Shown here: positions 50,826-55,805 of the stretch, piece after piece | Numbering within the stretch: position 1 is the first letter of the stretch | How the letters are laid out: each line of letters opens with the position of its first letter | Assembly (NCBI GenBank): GCA_016704895.1 | Contig: JADIZG010000038.1 | Location: 1 to 55,805, forward strand | Direction: 5' to 3' | Length of the DNA stretch: 55,805 bases | Source: Betaproteobacteria bacterium | GTDB taxonomy: Bacteria > Pseudomonadota > Gammaproteobacteria > Burkholderiales > Casimicrobiaceae | Translations under genes and position numbers: made by a program | Notes under the pieces: model-generated | Told to the model about the DNA's origin: nothing | The model's input: the letters and a program-made list of their open reading frames with translations, nothing else | Database searches by the model: none

Positions 50826-51239
50826 GTGCTTCGACTTCGACAACGCCCCGCCGCATGGCTCGCGATCTTCGCGATGCTGCTGGGCGCGCTCGCGCCGACC
50901 ATCAGTCGTGCGATGGTACCGGGCGCCGGCGCAAGACTGCTCGCCGACGTGTGCTCCGCCGCGGGCGCGGGCTTCGTCGAGATCGACCGCGCGAAGGCGT
51001 CCCGTTCCGGCGACGCTGCGATCGATCGCGAAGGCGAGGGCGGGCAGCAGGCGCATTCGCCGGACCGCTGCCCGTACTGCTGCACGCACGCAGGCGTCGC
51101 CGTCGCGTCCCCTCCGGCCACCGGACTGCTCGTCGCCTCGCCGGGCAGCGTCCGACTTCCTCGTCTCTCCTTCGTCTCGCCGCGACCGCGTCACGCGTGG
51201 TCGCCATCCCATCCCCGCGCGCCTCCCGCGCGCGCGTGA
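50826..51239 (+). CDS. DUF2946-like membrane-anchored/secreted Cys protein
   Basis: 137 residues with an N-terminal hydrophobic segment ('WLAIFAMLLGALAPTISRAM') resembling a signal or anchor. A conserved-looking 'DVCSAAGAGFVEI' and a Cys/His cluster 'DRCPYCCTHAG' (Cys82, Cys85, Cys86, His88) follow. This matches the DUF2946 pattern. Such genes often lie beside TonB-dependent metal receptors, as here. The CPYC-H cluster could bind a metal ion; that is inference. The start is GTG. The 190 bp to the receptor gene hold GC-rich leader sequence with no clear operator. Confidence 0.72.
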   Translation: MLRLRQRPAAWLAIFAMLLGALAPTISRAMVPGAGARLLADVCSAAGAGFVEIDRAKASRSGDAAIDREGEGGQQAHSPDRCPYCCTHAGVAVASPPATGLLVASPGSVRLPRLSFVSPRPRHAWSPSHPRAPPARA

Positions 51240-51429
51240 ACCCCTCGCCGCGTGACTGCCTCCGGCAGGCTCGTCGGCGCGCCCTGAACCCGCTGCGCCT
51301 CGGCTGAGGCGCGACCCGCTGTCGGGAGTCGCCGCACGTCGGCGCGCCGACGCCGAGCGGCCGCTTTCGCGCGCAACGTCGTGCGTCACCAGCGCACGGA
51401 CGCCACATCCTTCATCGATCGAGTCGACC

Positions 51430-53706
51430 ATGAAACACGATTTCAAGCCTCTTCCCCTGCTGATGGCGATGGCCATGGCGCTGCCGGCGATGGCACAAAC
51501 CCAGGAGGTCCATCTCGGCAGCGTCGAGGTGACCGGATCCCGCGAACCGTCGAGCGTCAACGCGACGGTCGTCGGCGCACAGTCCATCCAGGCGTTGCGG
51601 CCAGCGACCAGCGACACCGCGAGCCTGCTGCGCAACGTCCCCGGCGTCAGCCTCTACGGCGCCGGCGGCGTCTCGAGCCTGCCGTCGATCCGCGGCCTGG
51701 CCGACGACCGCATCCGGATCAAGGTCGACGGCATGGACCTGATCGCGTCGTGCCCCAACCACATGAATCCGGCGTTGTCGTATCTCGATCCGTCGAACGT
51801 CGGCACGCTGACGGTCTTTGCCGGCATTGCGCCCGTCAGCGTCGGTGGCGACAGCATCGCCGGCACGATCGTCGCCGAGACGCCGGCGCCGGTGTTCGCC
51901 GAGCCCGGGCAGGGCACCCTCGCCAAGGGCGAGATCGGTGCGTACTACCGCAGCAACGGCAGCGCGATGGGCGGCAACGTCTCCGCCACGTTCGCCACCG
52001 AGTCCTTCAGCGTCTCCTACACGGGCGCGACGGCCGAGAGCGACAACTACCAGGCGGGCCGCGACTTCAAGACGTCGCCGGTCACAGGCCGTGAAGGACA
52101 CTCGCTCCCGCTCGACGAGGTCGGTTCGACCGCCTACAAGAGCCGCAACCACGAGCTCGGCATCGCGTTCAAGGGCGGCGCCCATCTGGTCGAGGCCAAG
52201 GTCGGCTACCAGGAGATTCCCTACCAGCTGTGGCCGAACCAGCGCATGGACATGCTCGACAACGTCCAGCAGCGGCTGAACCTGCGCTACCGGGGAGCGT
52301 TCGGCTGGGGCACGCTCGAGGCGCGCGCCTGGCGCGAGGACGTCGAGCACTTCATGGACTTCGGCGCCGACAAGCGCTTCTGGTACGGCCCGGATTCGGG
52401 CGGTCCCGCCGCGCCGTACGGCCTGCCTTGCGCGCCGGCCAGCGCGACCTGCGCCGGCGGGATGCCGATGAACACCGAGAGCACGAACACCGGCGTCGTG
52501 CTCAAGGGGAGCGTCGACCTCACCGAGCGCGACCTGCTGCGCCTGGGCGCCGAGTACCAGCGCTATCGCCTCGACGACTGGTGGCCGGCGTCCGGCGGCG
52601 GGATGTGGCCGAACACGTTCTGGAACGTCAACGACGGCAAGCGCGACCGCACGGCGGCCTATGCCGAGTGGGAAGGGCGGCCCGATCCGCGCTGGACCAC
52701 GCTCGCGGGCGTGCGTTACGAGCGCGTCGAGACCGACATCGGGCCGGTGCAGGCCTACAACAACGGCGTCGCGCCGGCGAGCACGCTGGTGCCCGCGTTC
52801 AACGACCGCGACCGCCGGCGCACCGACGACAACTGGGACGCGACGGTTCTCGCCCGCTACACGCCGGACCAGACCATCGACATCGATGCCGGTTTCGCGC
52901 GCAAGGTGCGCTCGCCCGGCCTCTACGAGCGCTACACGTGGATGAGCCGCGGCATGGAGATGCTGATGGTCAACTGGTTCGGCGACGGCAACGGCTACAT
53001 CGGCAACCCCGACCTCGTGCCCGAAAAGGCCCACACGGTCTCCGTCACGGTGGACTGGCATTCCGCGGACCGGAGCCGCGCGCTCAAGGTGACGCCGTAC
53101 TACACGCGGGTGACCGACTACGTCGACGCGCTGCGCTGTCCGGCCTCGCTCGGCGGCGCGTGCGCGACCCAGACGCCGGGCGGCGGCAAGTTCGTCTACC
53201 TCCAGTTCGCCAACCAGGAGGCGCGGCTCTACGGGATCGACGTGTCGGGAAAGGCGCCGCTCGCGAGCACCCGCGTGGGCGAGTTCGGGCTCGAGGGTCT
53301 CGTCGGCTACACGAACGGCCGCAACCTCGACACCGGCGACAACCTGTACAACATCATGCCGCTCAACGCGAAGCTGATGCTGACGCACCGTCACGGCGGC
53401 TGGGACAACGTGCTCGAAGTCGCGATGGCGGCAGCGAAGGACGACGTCTCGGCCGAGCGCAACGAGGTCGAGACCGCCGGCTACGCGCTCGCGAACCTGC
53501 GCGCGAGCTACAGCTGGCCGAAGGTGCGCATCGACCTCGGCGTCGAGAACCTGTTCGACACGTTCTACTCGCTGCCGCTCGGCGGCGCGTACCTCGGCCA
53601 GGGCACGACGATGACCTCGACGCCGGTCGGCTCGGTCCCGGTGTGGGGTACGGCGGTTCCGGGCATGGGCCGGTCGATCTACGCCGGCGTCAAGGTCACG
53701 TTCTGA
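51430..53706 (+). CDS. TonB-dependent outer-membrane receptor, probably for a metal (copper-type)
   Basis: 758 residues. A signal peptide ('KPLPLLMAMAMALPAMAQTQ') is followed by a plug domain ('VEVTGSREPSSVNATVVGAQ', 'SLLRNVPGVSLYGAGGVSSL', 'PSIRGLADDRIRIKVDGMDL'). A 22-strand-type beta barrel ends in the terminal Phe 'GRSIYAGVKVTF', needed for Bam insertion. The plug carries 'ASCPNHMNPALSYLDPSNV': Cys108, His111 and Met112 form a CxxHM soft-metal site like the Cys/Met site of OprC/NosA copper receptors. A TonB box may be 'EVHLGSVEVT'. The DUF2946 gene upstream supports metal uptake. Zinc or a metallophore cannot be excluded. Confidence 0.85.
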   Translation: MKHDFKPLPLLMAMAMALPAMAQTQEVHLGSVEVTGSREPSSVNATVVGAQSIQALRPATSDTASLLRNVPGVSLYGAGGVSSLPSIRGLADDRIRIKVDGMDLIASCPNHMNPALSYLDPSNVGTLTVFAGIAPVSVGGDSIAGTIVAETPAPVFAEPGQGTLAKGEIGAYYRSNGSAMGGNVSATFATESFSVSYTGATAESDNYQAGRDFKTSPVTGREGHSLPLDEVGSTAYKSRNHELGIAFKGGAHLVEAKVGYQEIPYQLWPNQRMDMLDNVQQRLNLRYRGAFGWGTLEARAWREDVEHFMDFGADKRFWYGPDSGGPAAPYGLPCAPASATCAGGMPMNTESTNTGVVLKGSVDLTERDLLRLGAEYQRYRLDDWWPASGGGMWPNTFWNVNDGKRDRTAAYAEWEGRPDPRWTTLAGVRYERVETDIGPVQAYNNGVAPASTLVPAFNDRDRRRTDDNWDATVLARYTPDQTIDIDAGFARKVRSPGLYERYTWMSRGMEMLMVNWFGDGNGYIGNPDLVPEKAHTVSVTVDWHSADRSRALKVTPYYTRVTDYVDALRCPASLGGACATQTPGGGKFVYLQFANQEARLYGIDVSGKAPLASTRVGEFGLEGLVGYTNGRNLDTGDNLYNIMPLNAKLMLTHRHGGWDNVLEVAMAAAKDDVSAERNEVETAGYALANLRASYSWPKVRIDLGVENLFDTFYSLPLGGAYLGQGTTMTSTPVGSVPVWGTAVPGMGRSIYAGVKVTF

Positions 53707-53739
53707 CCCGTCAGGTCGCGCGCATCGATGCCGGCGGCT

Positions 53740-54299
53740 TCAGGGCGCCTTGTCGGGCTTGTGGAACGCCGGCCATCGACGCAGGACGAGATCGCGAGCC
53801 TCGGAGTACGCGTAGCAGCTGTCGATCCGCACGGGGCGGCCGGTGTCGTCGAGCTCGTCTCCCCGGGCGAATCGCACTTCGGCCAGCGTCTGGTAGGCGG
53901 CCGTGCCCAGCGGGATCAGGAGCTCCACCAGATGCGTGCAGGATTCCCTGCCGAGCAGGCCCTTGACGCGTGCCGTCCAGCCGGCGGCGATCCGTGCGCC
54001 CTTGAGTTGCGCGAGCGATCCGGCGGCATGCGGGCAGTCCGCGAACGGGAAGCCGTCGACGACCGCGACGACGTCCTTGACCACGAGGGAGGCGTCCACG
54101 ACGAGGCGGACGCTCATGTCGTGGATGGGCACGCCCGCCGGCATCGGGGTGTCGCGTCCCTGCGGCTGGATCGGGTGCGTCTTGATGTCGGTGACGCGCC
54201 CTCGATCTCGTAGTCGCCATCGCTGCGGCGGTAGCCGCGCATCTCGATGGTCCTGGCGGTGGAGCTCTTCGCGCGTTCGACGGAGGCCGGCAGGGGCAT
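53740..54299 (-). CDS. DUF2889 protein, one base missing
   Basis: The N-terminus 'MPLPASVERAKSSTARTIEM', 'RGYRRSDGDYEIEG' and the rest 'RVTDIKTHPIQPQGRDTPMP', 'VPIHDMSVRLVVDASLVVKD', 'LLGRESCTHLVELLIPLGTA' belong to one DUF2889 protein. The two parts lie in different frames joined near 54196. Adding one base (GGCGC to GGCCGC) gives exactly 187 codons. DUF2889 proteins are of unknown function and often accompany aromatic or CoA catabolism genes. The conserved 'HDMSVRLVVD' and 'CTHLVELL' stretches are intact. It is convergent with the TonB receptor and divergent from the cupin gene. Confidence 0.78.
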
Positions 54300-54482
54300 C
54301 GCTGTTCCTGGGGCGTGGTGGGTCCGGGTCGGGGAGCAGGGGACCGCGCGAGCCGGCGAATCCCAGGTCGGCCATCCGCACGAGCGTCCGACGCGGCATC
54401 ATCACCGATGCGGCGGGGTGCTACCCGTGCGCCGGTCGTCGCTCGGGCCGCCGGTTCCCCGGCATCCCGCAGGGAGGAAACG

Positions 54483-54797
54483 ATGAGCGAGTATCGCAAG
54501 GGAACCCTGCTCGACGCGGTCGCCTACCAGGAGGGCGCCGTCGTCAGCAAGACCGTGATCGACAAGAAGTCGGGGACCGTGACCTTGTTCGCGTTCGCCC
54601 AAGGGCAGGGCTTGAGCGAACACACAGCTCCGTTCGATGCCCTGATCCAGGTGCTCGAAGGCGAGGCCGAGATCAGGATCTCCGGAGCGCCCGTTCGCGT
54701 CCGGGCCGGCGAGATGATCGTCCTGCCGGCCAGCGAGCCGCATGCGCTGAAGGCGGTCGAGCGCTTCAAGATGATGCTCACGATGATCCGGTCGTGA
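54483..54797 (+). CDS. Small cupin-domain protein
   Basis: A single-domain cupin of 104 residues, 'MSEYRKGTLLDAVAYQEGAV' to 'MLTMIRS'. Cupin motif 1 is 'LSEHTAPFDALIQVLEGEAE' and motif 2 is 'MIVLPASEPHALKAVERF'. Only His residues of 'SEHTAPFDA' and 'EPHAL' are available as metal ligands, fewer than in metal-dependent cupins. It may bind a small ligand or protect against a stress. The ribosome-binding site GGAGGAAACG directly before the ATG is the strongest in the window. The DUF364 gene follows after 88 bp. Confidence 0.85.
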   Translation: MSEYRKGTLLDAVAYQEGAVVSKTVIDKKSGTVTLFAFAQGQGLSEHTAPFDALIQVLEGEAEIRISGAPVRVRAGEMIVLPASEPHALKAVERFKMMLTMIRS

Positions 54798-54885
54798 CGG
54801 CGGGACCCGGATCGATGCAGGCGCAGCGCTCGCCCCGACGACCGTGCGGGGCGCGCGGGGCGCCGAAGGCGCGGGACGATCCCCG

Positions 54886-55758
54886 ATGAGCTTCGCGACG
54901 GATTACCTCGCGCAGCTCGAGGCCTTCGCGGCATCCGCCCGCTTGCCCCGGGTGCGGGCGCTCCATCTCCCGCCCGAACGGCCGGTCCGGGACAACCGGG
55001 GAGAGTTCTGCGCGCTGGAGCTCGAGGACGGATCGCTCGGCCTCTCGTACGTGCTGCTCGACGATACGCTCGCCCGGCTGACCCGCGAGCTCGACCGACT
55101 CGGCCTCGACGGCGCCGACCCCCTCGCGGTGGCGAGGCGCTACGCCGTCGACCGCGGGCACTGGAAGACCGTCGGATTCGCAGCGGCCAACGCGCTCACG
55201 CGCTGCCTGTTCGACCGTGCGGCATTCCGCCCGGACGACAGCACCGATTCGATCGGTCAACTGAACCCGGGGCCCGGCGACCACGTGGGGATGATCGGGC
55301 TCTTCACGCCGCTCGTCCCGCGGATCCTGGCGACCGGCGCGCGCCTCACGGTGCTCGAGCTCAAGGCCGACCTGGCCGGCTACCGCGAAGGCTACCGGGT
55401 GACGCTCGATCCCGGAGAACTCGCTCAGTGCACGAAGGTGATGTCGACGAGCACGCTCCTGCTCAACGACACGCTCGATCGCATCGTCGCGTGCTGCCCC
55501 GGCGCCCGCGCGTTCGCGATGATCGGTCCGAGCGCGGGATGCCTGCCGGACGGGCTGTTCGCACGGGGCGTGACGCTCGTCGGCGGCACCTGGGTGCGCG
55601 ACCGGGAGGCGTTCACGGCGGCGCTGGAGGCCGGCGAGCCGCTCGGCGAGCATGCCAGCAAGTTCGCGCTGACCGCCGAACGCTATCCGGGGTGGCGCGC
55701 GCTGGTCGACCGCGCGGCGCTGGCTGGGTTGCACGGGCCCAGCGACGTCGGATGTTGA
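54886..55758 (+). CDS. DUF364/DUF4213 protein (putative heavy-metal chelation family)
   Basis: 290 residues. The N-terminal half ('SFATDYLAQLEAFAASARLP', 'LSYVLLDDTLARL', 'VGFAAANALTRCLF') resembles DUF4213. The C-terminal half has the DUF364 pattern 'DHVGMIGLFTPLVPRILATG', 'KVMSTSTLLLNDTLDRIVAC', 'FAMIGPSAGCLPDGLFARGV'. The family is annotated as putative heavy-metal chelation from structure, and some members lie near molybdenum or nitrogenase cofactor genes. The role here is unknown. I chose the ATG giving 'MSFATDYLAQ'. The stop overlaps a following ATG. Confidence 0.8.
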   Translation: MSFATDYLAQLEAFAASARLPRVRALHLPPERPVRDNRGEFCALELEDGSLGLSYVLLDDTLARLTRELDRLGLDGADPLAVARRYAVDRGHWKTVGFAAANALTRCLFDRAAFRPDDSTDSIGQLNPGPGDHVGMIGLFTPLVPRILATGARLTVLELKADLAGYREGYRVTLDPGELAQCTKVMSTSTLLLNDTLDRIVACCPGARAFAMIGPSAGCLPDGLFARGVTLVGGTWVRDREAFTAALEAGEPLGEHASKFALTAERYPGWRALVDRAALAGLHGPSDVGC

Positions 55759-55805
55759 TGCGCGTCGACACGCGTCGGCGGGGAGGGGCCGGCGCGGTGC
55801 GCAAG
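55758..55805 (+). CDS. Possible start of a further gene (truncated by window end)
   Basis: ATG overlaps the TGA of the DUF364 gene (TGATG), a typical coupled start, and opens a frame reading 'MRVDTRRRGGAGAVRK' to the window edge. Only 16 residues are visible, so identity cannot be judged. Confidence 0.3.
   Translation, partial: MRVDTRRRGGAGAVRK

Overview
The window is a GC-rich (roughly 70%) bacterial chromosome segment from a betaproteobacterium. The clearest taxonomic signs are the order pyrG-kdsA-(Dabb protein)-eno-ftsB, the order ribF-ileS-lspA-ispH, ppsA with its regulator ppsR, and DUF2069/DUF2889-type genes. The LexA-like repressor carries GAACGATCGTTC operators instead of the usual betaproteobacterial CTGT-N8-ACAG. 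From memory, that matches the noncanonical LexA group described around Sideroxydans, Nitrosomonadales and Methylophilales. There is no prophage, IS transposase, rRNA or CRISPR array. It reads as core chromosome with small accessory patches.

Layout. 1-8.6 kb: C-terminus of a DUF2126 protein, then gltX, pyrG, kdsA, a Dabb protein, eno, a GC-rich repeat array, ftsB and an rRNA methyltransferase of the SpoU family. 7.8-11.8 kb (minus strand): a broken secreted protein, ribokinase/RbsD, ppsR and a PHP phosphoesterase. 11.9-16 kb: an HTH regulator, ppsA with an operator-like palindrome, and a convergent YgfX-like/SDR pair. 16.1-22 kb: tRNA-Ala and tRNA-Glu, two paralogous methyltransferases, an M20 peptidase and an asparaginase. 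22-24.1 kb: a divergent exonuclease-GIY-YIG / LexA-like SOS pair. 24-29.3 kb: a TPR-GGDEF cyclase coupled to a molybdopterin oxidoreductase, an aldo/keto reductase and a J-domain-like protein behind a sigma-54-type promoter. 29.8-41.7 kb: a small CxxC protein, an AddB/AddA-like nuclease-helicase pair, and ribF-ileS-lspA-ispH. 41.7-45.7 kb (minus): DUF2069, PilZ-like, patatin and Nudix genes. 45.8-50.7 kb: cbiX, a D-amino-acid dehydrogenase, a glycosyltransferase, a secreted protein, an in-frame HMG-CoA-lyase remnant and a CaiB CoA-transferase. 50.8-55.8 kb: DUF2946 plus a TonB receptor (probable metal uptake), DUF2889, cupin and DUF364.

Functional links: ppsR (regulatory kinase/phosphorylase) lies about 1.6 kb from its target ppsA. 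The DNA-repair content (SOS repressor, Cho-like exonuclease/nicking fusion, AddAB-like pair) is strong. A c-di-GMP cyclase is translationally coupled to an oxidoreductase. A metal-uptake receptor sits beside DUF2946.

Caveat: at least seven otherwise well-conserved genes are split by single-base indels whose arithmetic restores one full-length frame. This looks more like residual long-read assembly error than genuine decay, so frameshifted genes should not be read as pseudogenes without read-level checks. The HMG-CoA lyase remnant is different because both of its deletions keep the frame.
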